This document shows, piece by piece, positions 13,223 through 21,874 of a DNA stretch of 51,666 nt. The translations under genes were made by a program, and so were the position numbers. The stretch is from positions 1 through 51,666 of the forward strand of contig JAFVQJ010000031.1 of NCBI GenBank assembly GCA_017504945.1. The letters are read 5' to 3'. The notes beneath the pieces were generated by a model, which ran no database searches, was not told the DNA's origin, and was given only the letters and a program-made list of their open reading frames with translations. The first letter of the stretch is position 1, and the number at the start of each line of letters is the position of its first letter. The stretch is from Clostridia bacterium (GTDB taxonomy: Bacteria; Bacillota; Clostridia; Oscillospirales; RGIG5299).

Positions 13223-15610
13223 TCAACTTCTCAAGGTAATGCCCTTTTCGGCAAGCACCTTGAGTATCTTCTTCATAACGCCGTCGATCTCCTCGTCGGA
13301 AAGAGTTCTGTCAGCGGCTCTGAAGGTAAGGTTGAAGGAAACGCTTTTCTTGTCTGCTCCGAGAGCCTCGCTTCTGTAAACGTCGAATACCTTAATGCCT
13401 TCAAGCAGCTTCTTTGCGGCTCTTACGATATCCTTTTCTATCTCCATAACGAAAACGTTCTCGTCGCAAACCACGGAGATATCTCTCTCACTTGCGGGGA
13501 ATTTGGGCAAAGGAGTATATTCCTTCTCGAATTTTGCCGAAGCGTAGAGAGCCTCCATATCTATCTCTGCGGCGATAACTCTCTTGTCGGTGCCGTAGTT
13601 TTCAAGCACGGCGGGATGTATTTCGCCGATAGTAGCAAGCACCTTGTCGCCAGAGATAAATCTTGCGGTGCGGTAGGGATGATAGCTTACGTTGTTTTCC
13701 GAGGCAATGTCGGTAATTTTAACGCCGAGCTTGTCGCAAAGCTCCTCGAAGATGCTCTTTGCGGTGTAGTAATCGGTGCCCTCGCCGTAAAGACCGAGCA
13801 CGATCACCTGCTTCTCGTCGGGAAGATCGTATTCGTTTTCCTTGGGAATGTATATCTTTGCAATTTCAAACAAAGCGGCGCTCGAATTGCGGTAATTTAT
13901 GTTTCTCGTAACCGTTTCAAGCATTGAGGGAAGGGCAGTGGTCCTCATAATGCCGGTGTCCTCACCCAAGGGGTTCATAATTTTAACCGAATTGCGAAGC
14001 TCGGAGTCGCAGGGAAGATTTATCTTATCGTAGTATTTCGGGCTTATAAAGGAATAGGTGGCTATCTGATTAAGACCCATAGCGGTAAGATAGTTTTCGA
14101 TCTTCTTTTCAAATTCCTGCATCGCATTTCTGCCGCCCTCGGTGGTGGTACCGCGAATCAAGGTTGTGGGAATTACGTTGTAGCCGTAGAATCTTGCAAC
14201 CTCCTCGGCGATGTCCGCCTTTGTTTCAACGTCGGCTCTGAAGGAGGGGATTTCAAGCATATTCGATGCCTTATCATATTTTATGCCCACGTTTTCAAGA
14301 TATTCAACCATTTTTTCGGCTTCTATCTCTGTGCCGAGGAAGGCGTTTATCCAATCGGGAGTAAATGCGATCCTTCTTGGCTCCTTGCAGTAGTTTTCAA
14401 CTGCAATCTCGCCGCAAACCACCTCACCTGCAGAAAGCAGGGTTATAAGCTCGCAGGCGCGGTCAAGAGCCGCGGCGGTAAGAGCGGGGTCAAGACCCTT
14501 TTCAAATCTTCCGCTCGATTCGGTGCGGATACCTACCTGACGTGAGGTCTTTCTTACCGAAGCACCTGCGAAGTTTGCGCTCTCGAAAACGACCGTTGAG
14601 GTTGAGTCGGTTATTTCCGAATTAAAGCCGCCCATAACGCCTGCAAGCGCAACTGCCTTCTTTTCGTCGGCAATAACGAGGTTTTCGGAGTTCAAAACGG
14701 TTTCGGTGCCGTCAAGCGCCAAAAATACCTCGCCCTCGTTTGCTTTTCTTACGACTATCTTGCTTCCGTCAAGACAGGCGTAGTCAAAGGCGTGCATAGG
14801 CTGACCGTATTCAAGCATAACGTAGTTGGTAATATCAACGATATTGTTTATGGGACGAACACCCGAATTGCGAAGCCTCTGACGAAGCCAAGCGGGCGAG
14901 GGCTCGATCTTTACGTTTTTAACTACTCTTGCGCGGTAGCAGGAGCAAAGATCGGGAGCCGAAACCGAAACCGAAAGATAATCTGAAATGTTTCCGCCGT
15001 TTTCGGTAACTACGGGCTTTTTAACGTCAAGCGCACGTCCGAAGGTAGCGGCGCTCTCTCTTGCAAGACCTATGACCGAGAGGCAGTCGGGACGGTTGGG
15101 AGTTATCTCAAACTCAACGACCTTATCCTTAAGACCCACAACGGAATTTATATCCTCGCCTATCTCGCAGGGCTCGTTTATAATAAATAGTCCGTCGGTA
15201 ACGGCGTAGGGGTAATCGTTTACGGTAAGACCGAGCTCAACTATCGAGCAGAACATACCCTCCGAAAGCACTCCGCGAAGCTTGCCCGCCTTTATCTTGG
15301 TGCCGTCGAAAAGAAGGGAGTTGTCAAGCGCAACGGGAACGAGGTCGCCCTCCTTCATATTTGTTGCGGCGGTAACTATGGTAATGGGCTCGCCCTTGGC
15401 AACGTCGACCTTGCAGACGGTAAGACGGTCTGCATCGGGATGACGCTCCGTTTTGATTATCTTGCCCACGACTACGTTTTTGACCTTCTCGTCAAGAGCC
15501 TCAAAGCCCTCGACCTTTGAGCCGCTCATGGTGAGAGCGTCGCAATATTCCTTAACGTCGATATCCTTAACGTCGACGTATTCGTTTAACCAATTAAGTG
15601 ATAAATTCAT
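13223..15610 (-). CDS. pheT: Phenylalanine-tRNA ligase, beta subunit
   Basis: Encodes 795 aa. With PheS it forms the alpha2beta2 enzyme that charges tRNA-Phe; the beta subunit holds tRNA-binding and editing domains. Visible domains: N-terminal EMAP/OB tRNA-binding domain (about 40-150, TERHPDADRLTVCKVD), B3/B4 editing domain (RPINNIVDITNYVMLEYGQPMHAFDY, 250-275), B5, the catalytic-like core, and the C-terminal anticodon-binding ferredoxin fold (FPASERDISVVCDENV to the end). It starts 19 bp after pheS with GGAGG upstream. Confidence 0.97.
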   Translation of the reverse strand: MNLSLNWLNEYVDVKDIDVKEYCDALTMSGSKVEGFEALDEKVKNVVVGKIIKTERHPDADRLTVCKVDVAKGEPITIVTAATNMKEGDLVPVALDNSLLFDGTKIKAGKLRGVLSEGMFCSIVELGLTVNDYPYAVTDGLFIINEPCEIGEDINSVVGLKDKVVEFEITPNRPDCLSVIGLARESAATFGRALDVKKPVVTENGGNISDYLSVSVSAPDLCSCYRARVVKNVKIEPSPAWLRQRLRNSGVRPINNIVDITNYVMLEYGQPMHAFDYACLDGSKIVVRKANEGEVFLALDGTETVLNSENLVIADEKKAVALAGVMGGFNSEITDSTSTVVFESANFAGASVRKTSRQVGIRTESSGRFEKGLDPALTAAALDRACELITLLSAGEVVCGEIAVENYCKEPRRIAFTPDWINAFLGTEIEAEKMVEYLENVGIKYDKASNMLEIPSFRADVETKADIAEEVARFYGYNVIPTTLIRGTTTEGGRNAMQEFEKKIENYLTAMGLNQIATYSFISPKYYDKINLPCDSELRNSVKIMNPLGEDTGIMRTTALPSMLETVTRNINYRNSSAALFEIAKIYIPKENEYDLPDEKQVIVLGLYGEGTDYYTAKSIFEELCDKLGVKITDIASENNVSYHPYRTARFISGDKVLATIGEIHPAVLENYGTDKRVIAAEIDMEALYASAKFEKEYTPLPKFPASERDISVVCDENVFVMEIEKDIVRAAKKLLEGIKVFDVYRSEALGADKKSVSFNLTFRAADRTLSDEEIDGVMKKILKVLAEKGITLRS

Positions 15611-15629
15611 AATTAACAGACCTCCGGAA

Positions 15630-16649
15630 TCAGAACTGATTTAAAAATCTTACGTCGTTTTCGTAGAGAAGGCGCATATCGTCGATGTTGTATCTTCTCA
15701 TAACGATACGTTCAAGACCCAAGCCGAAGGCAAATCCGCTGTATACCTCGGGGTCGATACCGCATTTTTCCAAAACCTTGGGATGAACCATACCGCAGCC
15801 CAATATCTCTATCCAGCCTTCGTTTTTGCAGAGTCTGCAGCCCTTGCCGCCGCAGGAGAAGCAACGAACGTCGACCTCTGCCGAGGGCTCGGTGAAGGGG
15901 AAGTGGTGAGGTCTGAAGCGAACGACGGAATCTTCGCCGTAAAGACGCTTGATAAATACCTCGAGAGTTCCTTTAAGGTCCGACATAGTAATGCCCTTGT
16001 CAACAACAAGACCCTCTATCTGATGGAAAAGGGGAGAGTGAGTTGCGTCCACCTCATCGGAGCGGTAAACGCGTCCGGGCGCGATAACGCGTATGGGAGG
16101 CTTCTGATTTTCCATAACTCTTACCTGAACGGGAGAGGTCTGGGTACGAAGAAGCACCTTGTCGTTAATGTAGAAGGTGTCCTGCGTATCTCTGGCGGGG
16201 TGGTCGGCGGGAATGTTGAGCGCCTCAAAGTTGTAGTAATCGTACTCGACCTCGGGACCGCTTGCGATCTTGTATCCCATACCGATAAATATGTTTTCAA
16301 TATCCTCCAAAACGGTGTTAAGAGGATGCTTTTTGCCAAGCTTTTTAAGATCGCCGTCCAACGTGATGTCGATCTTTTCCTTTTCAAGCCTTGCATACAT
16401 TTGCTTTTTGCCTATCTCTGCCTTTAAAGCCTCGATCCTTGCCTCAAGCTGACCCTTTATCTCGTTTGCAAGCTGACCGATAACGGGACGCTCCTCTGCG
16501 GAGAGTCCGCCCATCTTCTTCAAAACGGCGGTAAGCTCGCCCTTTTTTCCGAGATAGGTAACGCGAAGCGACTCAAGCGTTTCGGTGTCGTTACATTCGG
16601 AAAGAGCCAACAAAGCCTTTTCCTTAATGGCATTAAGTTCGTTTTTCAA
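15630..16649 (-). CDS. pheS: Phenylalanine-tRNA ligase, alpha subunit
   Basis: Encodes 339 aa. This is the catalytic class II subunit. An N-terminal coiled coil (1-90) is followed by the catalytic domain with motif 2 ([30 protein letters not shown]) and motif 3 ([16 protein letters not shown]). A Cys-rich insertion ([17 protein letters not shown]) is visible and common in Firmicutes PheS. The start is TTG with AAAGG about 10 nt upstream; no better in-frame start exists. The operon pheST is controlled by the upstream T-box. Confidence 0.96.
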   Translation of the reverse strand: MKNELNAIKEKALLALSECNDTETLESLRVTYLGKKGELTAVLKKMGGLSAEERPVIGQLANEIKGQLEARIEALKAEIGKKQMYARLEKEKIDITLDGDLKKLGKKHPLNTVLEDIENIFIGMGYKIASGPEVEYDYYNFEALNIPADHPARDTQDTFYINDKVLLRTQTSPVQVRVMENQKPPIRVIAPGRVYRSDEVDATHSPLFHQIEGLVVDKGITMSDLKGTLEVFIKRLYGEDSVVRFRPHHFPFTEPSAEVDVRCFSCGGKGCRLCKNEGWIEILGCGMVHPKVLEKCGIDPEVYSGFAFGLGLERIVMRRYNIDDMRLLYENDVRFLNQF

Positions 16650-16664
16650 TTATAACACGCCTTT

Positions 16665-16942
16665 CTTTAAATCGCGATGATTTACAAAAAATAAAACTTC
16701 CGCTCTCATAGAACGGAAGTAAATTCCAAAACCACTATAAAGTGAGCAATTCGGATACGAATATATCCTATCCTTTTAACGGAGGACACCGTGTTGCTCT
16801 ACTTTTTTGTGTTTAAGCAACAAGCTCGCGGGAGAACTTCACCGAATTTGCTTAAAAAGGGCTTTCAGACCGTGACCCTTTCTCTCTGATAAGTATTGAA
16901 GCGGCTACTTTGCCCGGTCAATGCATTTAATTCATTATATTT
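16665..16942 (-). ncRNA. T-box leader for pheST
   Basis: On the minus strand the leader has the Stem I signature: AAGTA, then AGAGAG (16887-16882), then GGTCTGAAAGCCC in the distal loop. A stem CTTC/GAAG places UUC (16836-16834), a Phe codon, at the specifier position, matching the downstream genes. A candidate UGGU bulge (16734-16731), complementary to the tRNA ACCA end, lies just before the terminator stem. The canonical 14-nt T-box sequence is not exact, so the antiterminator placement is tentative. Confidence 0.8.
16684..16720 (-). terminator. T-box terminator of pheST
   Basis: ACTTCCG and CGGAAGT form the stem on the minus strand, followed by TTTTATTTTTTG. It would form when tRNA-Phe is charged. 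Confidence 0.8.
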
Positions 16943-16948
16943 TATAAT

Positions 16949-16977
16949 ATTATAGCAAACAAAAAGCAAAAAGTCAA
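16949..16977 (-). promoter_or_regulatory. pheST promoter
   Basis: On the minus strand: TTGACT, 17 bp, TATAAT, giving a leader of about 290 nt, the size expected of a T-box. Confidence 0.85.
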
Positions 16978-17017
16978 ACGATTTATTGAAATATTATTTA
17001 TTTCGACAAATTTTTCC

Positions 17018-17113
17018 AAGAGCGGCTCGCTTTCGACCTATAAAGGTACGGTAAGCGGCTTTGAAACAGAGGCAAAGAATTATCAAAAGAACCTAAAGAC
17101 CTTATTTATATAA
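17018..17113 (+). other. Possible protein-gene remnant
   Basis: Thirty-one codons read KSGSLSTYKGTVSGFETEA and continue to a TAA at 17111, with the codon style of neighbouring genes but no start codon or ribosome site. It sits between the pheST promoter and a convergent terminator. It may be the end of a deleted gene. I do not recognise the family, and chance is possible. Confidence 0.25.
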
Positions 17114-17114
17114 C

Positions 17115-17146
17115 AAAAAGGCAGGAGAGAAGATCTCCTGCTTTTT
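17115..17146 (-). terminator. Terminator of the SGNH/beta-helix operon
   Basis: GCAGGAGA...TCTCCTGC flanked by A and T runs, 4 bp from the stop codon of the beta-helix gene. Confidence 0.88.
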
Positions 17147-17149
17147 AAT

Positions 17150-19360
17150 TTATTTTTCAACGCTTGCCGTAAGGTCGTATTCAAAATACTTTTGTACCTC
17201 CGAATATCCTCTCAAAGCGGCTTCCTCATCGGGTGTTTTGGTGCAGCCGTTTTTACCCGAGAAAAGATCGGTAAAATACTCGGTAAAAGCCTCGGGCTTT
17301 GCCTTAACGGTAATTCCCTCAAGGCTGCCCGAAATGTCCTCTTTTAAGGTAAAGGTAACGGTGTTGTAGGAGGTGTATTCAAAATCCTTTACCGTAGCTC
17401 CCGAAACAACGAAATCCTCTGCCGAAACGTCCTTGAAGAAGATGGGGAACGCCTTGCCCGAAACGGTGTAGCTTATTCTGTTATCACCGAGGTATTTCGC
17501 CGAAGCAGATACGTCTGCAACTGCATCGACGTAATCTATCGAAACGTTTGTTTTGTCGGAGCCGAAGCGAATGTAATAGGCGGTTATGGGTGAAGTCGCA
17601 TCGACCGATGCGGTGTAAACGCCCTCGCCGTTTTGGTATTTAAAGCTTCCGCCCTTTTGCCACTCGGAGCTTTCGAGAGTGGTGTAATAAACGGTTGCGG
17701 TACCGGACTTATCAGCCGTCATCTTAACGGCAAGCTCGGTGTATAAAAGCTGGTTGACTCCCAGATTGCTAACGTAAACAGCGCTGTTTTTGCCTACGGT
17801 TGTAAAGCGAAGAGCTCCGCCCGATGCACAAAGCCCCGTAACCTTGTCGGCGATAAAGCCGTCGGTGCTGCCGTCCTTATTAAAGCCAAATCGAGTAAAA
17901 TAGTCGTCAACCGAATTATCCGAAACGTTTTCGGTGGTAAGACCTTTGAATTTCGAGTTTACGGTAAGCGGTCTTTCCCCCGTGACCTTGTGGGAATTTA
18001 TAAGAAAATGCTTGGTATTTTCAAATAAAATGTTCTTGTGGTTTACAGCCGCGTTAAAGAGGGTAAAATCGGCGTTGTAGTGTGAATTCGCGGGATTTAA
18101 GATGTTGTTGTAAAAGAGCAGGTTGGAAAGGGTAACGTCCTTGCAGGGACCCACCGCCTGCATCATAAGAATGGCGTGAGCCTCGTTGTTGTGAAGCACG
18201 TTGTTTGAATAGATAACGTTGTAATCGCTTCCCTCAAAGTCCCAGCCGCAGCCGTCGTTGGAGCCGTTGTTGTTTACGTAAGAGAACTCGCAGTTGTTTA
18301 CGAAAAAGTTTTTGCAGGTCTGGAAGCAGGCACCCGTTGAGCCGTAGATGCATTTGTATTCGTGGCCGCCTATAAGCCTGAAATTCTCAATAACGCCCCA
18401 GCCGTTTTTGTCGCCGGTAAAGCCGCCGTTTCCGTTTTCAATGGTAATCGCTCCCGCGAGAGTGCCGTCGAAAACGCAGTCGGTTATCCTCCAGTTATTG
18501 GTAAGACGCTTCTCAACGTTGCCCGTAAGGTCGTGAGCGCCCCAGAACCACGAGGAAATACCTGCAAGGCACTCCTGAAAAACACAGCCGTCAATGGTAA
18601 TATCGGAAACCTTCGAGGAGTTTATCGTGTCGGAGTCGGCGTCGAGATAATTTCCGCCTATCATTATCGCGGCGGGCCAAGCCATCTCTCTCACACCGCC
18701 GCCGCTGCTTCTGTAAATGCCGCCGTTGTAGCTCGAAAGGGAATCCTTGCCCGCCGCCATATCTTCGGCAAGCAGATGCTCGTCCCTTTCAAGATCGGTA
18801 AGCCTTGAAAAAAGCTCGGGATAGTCCATACAGTAAAAATCGCAGTTCGTTACCTTAACGCCGCGGTTTTCCTCCGCAAAGTAATAGCGGAAATAAATGC
18901 CCATTCGGGCGTTTCTGCACTCAATGCCGTCAATGTGAATGTAATTAAGACCGTTTGCATAGGGCGACTTGGTGGCGCAGTCCTCTGCGACGATGCAGAT
19001 GTCGCTCCTGCCGTTGTTCAGCTTTATCGAGGGCTTTCCGTTTTTAATATCGCCGTAGTAAGAAACCTTCACCCAGTTTTTTTCGGTTCCGTTTGCATGT
19101 ATATAGAGCGTTTCGTTCCACTCATCACCGCATTTCAGCAATATTTTGTCGCCCTCGGTAAAGCGCATATCTCTGGTGTGAGAAAAGCTTTTCCAAGCGC
19201 TTTTCGGGGAAAGACCGTCGTTATCGTCGTTGCCCTCCGAGCTGCTTATATAATAGGTGGTTCCCACCGACGAGCAACCCGAAAGAACTGCGGGCAGACC
19301 TGCCGCGCAAAGCAGTGCGGCGATTGCAAGAGAGACCATTTTTTTAAATCCGAATTTCAT
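17150..19360 (-). CDS. Lipoprotein with right-handed parallel beta-helix
   Basis: Encodes 736 aa. A signal peptide ends in lipobox LSGC near residue 27. The mature N terminus YYISSSEGNDDNDGLSPKSAWKSF is the start typical of beta-helix (PbH1/pectate-lyase-like) surface proteins. Repeated Asn-rich turns (NCEFSYVNNNGSN, YSNNVLHNNEAHAIL, LFYNNILNP) occupy about 130-470, followed by beta-sandwich-like segments. It probably binds or cleaves a polysaccharide outside the cell; the substrate is not evident. The ATG at 19360 has GAGG upstream and lies 14 bp after the SGNH gene, so the two are one operon. Confidence 0.85.
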   Translation of the reverse strand: MKFGFKKMVSLAIAALLCAAGLPAVLSGCSSVGTTYYISSSEGNDDNDGLSPKSAWKSFSHTRDMRFTEGDKILLKCGDEWNETLYIHANGTEKNWVKVSYYGDIKNGKPSIKLNNGRSDICIVAEDCATKSPYANGLNYIHIDGIECRNARMGIYFRYYFAEENRGVKVTNCDFYCMDYPELFSRLTDLERDEHLLAEDMAAGKDSLSSYNGGIYRSSGGGVREMAWPAAIMIGGNYLDADSDTINSSKVSDITIDGCVFQECLAGISSWFWGAHDLTGNVEKRLTNNWRITDCVFDGTLAGAITIENGNGGFTGDKNGWGVIENFRLIGGHEYKCIYGSTGACFQTCKNFFVNNCEFSYVNNNGSNDGCGWDFEGSDYNVIYSNNVLHNNEAHAILMMQAVGPCKDVTLSNLLFYNNILNPANSHYNADFTLFNAAVNHKNILFENTKHFLINSHKVTGERPLTVNSKFKGLTTENVSDNSVDDYFTRFGFNKDGSTDGFIADKVTGLCASGGALRFTTVGKNSAVYVSNLGVNQLLYTELAVKMTADKSGTATVYYTTLESSEWQKGGSFKYQNGEGVYTASVDATSPITAYYIRFGSDKTNVSIDYVDAVADVSASAKYLGDNRISYTVSGKAFPIFFKDVSAEDFVVSGATVKDFEYTSYNTVTFTLKEDISGSLEGITVKAKPEAFTEYFTDLFSGKNGCTKTPDEEAALRGYSEVQKYFEYDLTASVEK

Positions 19361-19374
19361 ATATAATACCTCGT

Positions 19375-20550
19375 TCAATAGTTTTCGCAAAGAGTTTTAA
19401 TTGCCGTTTCGCCATAGATTCTTGCAAGAAAGTCGTTGGGATGGTTTACGTTGTTGCCCGTCATATCGCGGAATTTCTTAAGAGAGAGCATATAACTGCT
19501 CATTTCGGTGAAATTCATAACGGCAACTCCCTCTTTTTCAAGGGTGAGAAAAGCGTCTATCTGCTTGCCGTGAGTTTTGAGCATCGAGCCGCCGCCGAAG
19601 GCTACCTCGGCGTTGGGAAGCATAGTCGCCACGATAACGAATTCGCAGTTGGGATTTACCGCCAAAACGGCGTTCATAATTTTAACGACGTTTTCCTTTA
19701 CTTTGTCGGGCATGGTACCTTGAGTAGCGTCATTCATACCGAAGGCAAGAAAACAGAGGTCGGGAGCAATATCAGCTGCCTTTTCCTTCATATTCTGCAC
19801 GCCCTCGGTGCTGTTAAAGCCGCCAACTGCGGTGTTTACATAGTCGATTTTTGCGTTGCCGTAATATTTTTGCAATCCCGAAACCGTCATAAGAGGCCAG
19901 ATGGGAGCCTTCGGAGAAACGCCGTAAAGACCGCTCGAATCGCCGCCCCACGTTATCGAGTCGCCGTAGAAAAGTATCTTTATCGGCTCGTTGTTTTTAA
20001 GCTTTGAAACGGAGCGGGGAAGAAGCTCGCCCTTATACTTCGGAACGGGACCGTTCCATTTTTCCTTATGTCTGTAAGAAACGGCGACCTGATGCTCGTG
20101 AAAATAGCTTCCTCCGACGAGCTTTAAATAACCGCCGCCAACCCTGTCGATAGCGTCGCCGTTGTTCACGTCGGGATAGTATTCCTTATAAGAAAGCCTC
20201 GGCATAGCCCCCGACTTTATAAGAGTAACAGTTTTACCGCTTATCTCGTAGTCAACACCCTTTGTGTAATCCTCGGCAAGAGTTGCGCTTTTGAAGCTCA
20301 CTATTCTCGTCGGCTCATACATAAGCTCGGCAGTGTAGTTTCCGTTTTCGTCCTCAACGAACAAAAGCGTTTCGTGAGTAATAAGATCGCCCTTCCAAAC
20401 AGGCGTTTTCAAATATACGTCGTAATTGTATTTATCAAAATTCATTTTGGATTCCTCCTCGAGCTGCTTTTTCAAGGTATTTCCGCATCCCGATAAAAGT
20501 AAAGTAAAAACGAGCAAAAAGACGGTAAAATAATGAAAAACTCTTTTCAA
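19375..20550 (-). CDS. SGNH/GDSL hydrolase lipoprotein
   Basis: Encodes 391 aa. The hydrophobic segment VFHYFTVFLLVFTLLL ends in lipobox LSGC near residue 22. An N-terminal beta domain (about 40-180) precedes an SGNH esterase domain. Block I is ILFYGDSITWGG (Ser nucleophile), then the Gly block near VGGFNSTEG, block III GMND, and block V NHPND with the catalytic His. Such two-domain proteins are usually carbohydrate esterases that remove acetyl groups from glycans. The start is TTG at 20550, 8 nt after GGAGG; the longer upstream frame crosses the promoter. It is the first gene of the operon. Confidence 0.87.
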   Translation of the reverse strand: MKRVFHYFTVFLLVFTLLLSGCGNTLKKQLEEESKMNFDKYNYDVYLKTPVWKGDLITHETLLFVEDENGNYTAELMYEPTRIVSFKSATLAEDYTKGVDYEISGKTVTLIKSGAMPRLSYKEYYPDVNNGDAIDRVGGGYLKLVGGSYFHEHQVAVSYRHKEKWNGPVPKYKGELLPRSVSKLKNNEPIKILFYGDSITWGGDSSGLYGVSPKAPIWPLMTVSGLQKYYGNAKIDYVNTAVGGFNSTEGVQNMKEKAADIAPDLCFLAFGMNDATQGTMPDKVKENVVKIMNAVLAVNPNCEFVIVATMLPNAEVAFGGGSMLKTHGKQIDAFLTLEKEGVAVMNFTEMSSYMLSLKKFRDMTGNNVNHPNDFLARIYGETAIKTLCENY

Positions 20551-20586
20551 AATAAATACCTCCGTAAAAATATATCGGATAATATT

Positions 20587-20615
20587 ATTATAAAGGAATA
20601 AAATACAAAAAGCAA
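20587..20615 (-). promoter_or_regulatory. SGNH/beta-helix operon promoter
   Basis: On the minus strand: TTGCTT, 17 bp, TATAAT, 37 bp before the TTG start. Confidence 0.8.
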
Positions 20616-20664
20616 TTATAAAATAAGACACAAATGCAAAAAAACTCAAAAAAGAGGTAAAGCT

Positions 20665-21135
20665 ATGAAAACCTTAAAAAACGTTTTGCTCACGGCTGTT
20701 CCCACAGCGGTCTGCGCGATTGCGGGAAGCGTAATAACGGCGCTCAATCTCGATTACCCGCAAACTCTCAAGCTCCCGTCCTATTATCCGCCCGGCTGGC
20801 TGTTTGCGGTAGTGTGGACCGCGGTATTCATTCTCATCGTAATAGCCTCTACCGCAGCACTTACCAATGCGAAAAGCCGCGCCGAAAAGGAAAACGCGCT
20901 GTTTGTCTTCAATATTCAGCTCGTCTTCAATCTGCTGTGGAGCGTTTGCTTCTTTTCCCTCAAAATGCCGTGGCTCGCCTTCGGAGAAATAGTTCTGCTG
21001 CTTGCGGTAATAGCGGTAATGACCGTCGAATACGGCAAGATAAAAAGGCTTTGTGCCTATCTCCTTATTCCCTATATAGTATGGGTAGCCTTCGCGGCGT
21101 TTTTCTTAAATCTTCCCATTGCGATAATGAACTGA
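20665..21135 (+). CDS. tspO: TspO/MBR family membrane protein
   Basis: Encodes 156 aa with five transmembrane helices, the family layout. Motifs: PSYYPPGWLFAVVWTAVFIL in the TM1-TM2 region, FNIQLVFNLLWSVCFF in TM3, and the WLAFGEIVLLL and YLLIPYIVWVAFAAFFLN segments. TspO proteins bind porphyrins and other hydrophobic ligands and have been tied to tetrapyrrole and stress handling; the role in anaerobes is unclear. AGAGG precedes the ATG. It is monocistronic with its own terminator. Confidence 0.92.
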   Translation: MKTLKNVLLTAVPTAVCAIAGSVITALNLDYPQTLKLPSYYPPGWLFAVVWTAVFILIVIASTAALTNAKSRAEKENALFVFNIQLVFNLLWSVCFFSLKMPWLAFGEIVLLLAVIAVMTVEYGKIKRLCAYLLIPYIVWVAFAAFFLNLPIAIMN

Positions 21136-21139
21136 AAAA

Positions 21140-21168
21140 ATCGGTCTTGCCGTTTCGGCAAGACCGAT
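21140..21168. terminator. Bidirectional terminator
   Basis: TCGGTCTTGCCG TTT CGGCAAGACCGA with A run on the left, between convergent tspO and the coiled-coil gene. Confidence 0.88.
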
Positions 21169-21171
21169 ATC

Positions 21172-21684
21172 TTATTTATACAATCTTTTTTTAAGCTCCT
21201 CAAGCTCTCTTTTTGCCTTTGCAAGCTCCTTGCGGTAAAGCTCGATTATCTTATCCTTTTCAGCGGCGGCGTCGTTTCTCACCGTCTTTAAAAAAACGCC
21301 GAGCTTTGCGGGAGCCTTTGCGCCGACCTCTTTAATGCCGCTGTAAAGCTTTGAGTTTTTTGCAAATATTGCGGCTTGATTTTTCTCCATATTCTCAATT
21401 TTGCTTTTCAAAGCCTCGTTTTCCGCCCTTAAAGCCTCATTTTGCTTTTCGAGCGCCTCGGCTCTTTGAATGCGCGCATCGACGCTTGCCTTATATCCCT
21501 CAAACTCGGAAACGACCTGCTTTATTTCTCTGTCGTTTTCCGCCCTCATCTCGTCGCACCTTGTTTCGCACTCCGAAAGACGTGCCGAAAGCTCGACGGT
21601 CTCGTTATCGAGCTCCTTTATATATTCAATTACCTGTTTTCTGTTAAATCCGTGAGAGGAACGCTTGAAAAATTTACCCTTCAT
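21172..21684 (-). CDS. DivIVA-like coiled-coil protein
   Basis: A 170-aa charged protein. The N terminus contains HGFNRKQVIEYIKEL, similar to the membrane-binding N-terminal motif of DivIVA/GpsB (FNRxQVDxYI). The rest is heptad coiled coil, about residues 25-115 (ETVELSARLSECETRCDEMR, EKQNEALRAENEALKSKIEN) and 135-168. A polar-scaffold or division role is likely but not certain. It is a single gene with promoter TTGACT-16-TATAAT. Confidence 0.75.
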   Translation of the reverse strand: MKGKFFKRSSHGFNRKQVIEYIKELDNETVELSARLSECETRCDEMRAENDREIKQVVSEFEGYKASVDARIQRAEALEKQNEALRAENEALKSKIENMEKNQAAIFAKNSKLYSGIKEVGAKAPAKLGVFLKTVRNDAAAEKDKIIELYRKELAKAKRELEELKKRLYK

Positions 21685-21713
21685 TCTCTGCCTCCGAAAA
21701 TATTTATACTTTA

Positions 21714-21741
21714 ATTATAGCTTATATTTTCGTTAAGTCAA
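21714..21741 (-). promoter_or_regulatory. Promoter of the coiled-coil gene
   Basis: On the minus strand: TTGACT, 16 bp, TATAAT, 30 bp before the ATG at 21684. Confidence 0.78.
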
Positions 21742-21792
21742 TTAAAAAATAAAAAAAGTTTGCGAAAAACCCGAAATTTTTACAATTTATTG

Positions 21793-21821
21793 TAGACTAT
21801 TTTGTTAAATTATTATATAAT
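21793..21821 (+). promoter_or_regulatory. secA promoter
   Basis: TAGACT, 17 bp, TATAAT. It is the only promoter I could find ahead of the seven-gene plus-strand run that starts with secA. Confidence 0.65.
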
Positions 21822-21874
21822 TAAAAATTGAAAAAGTGTAACCTTTTCAAAAACGCATATCAAGGAGCATAATA

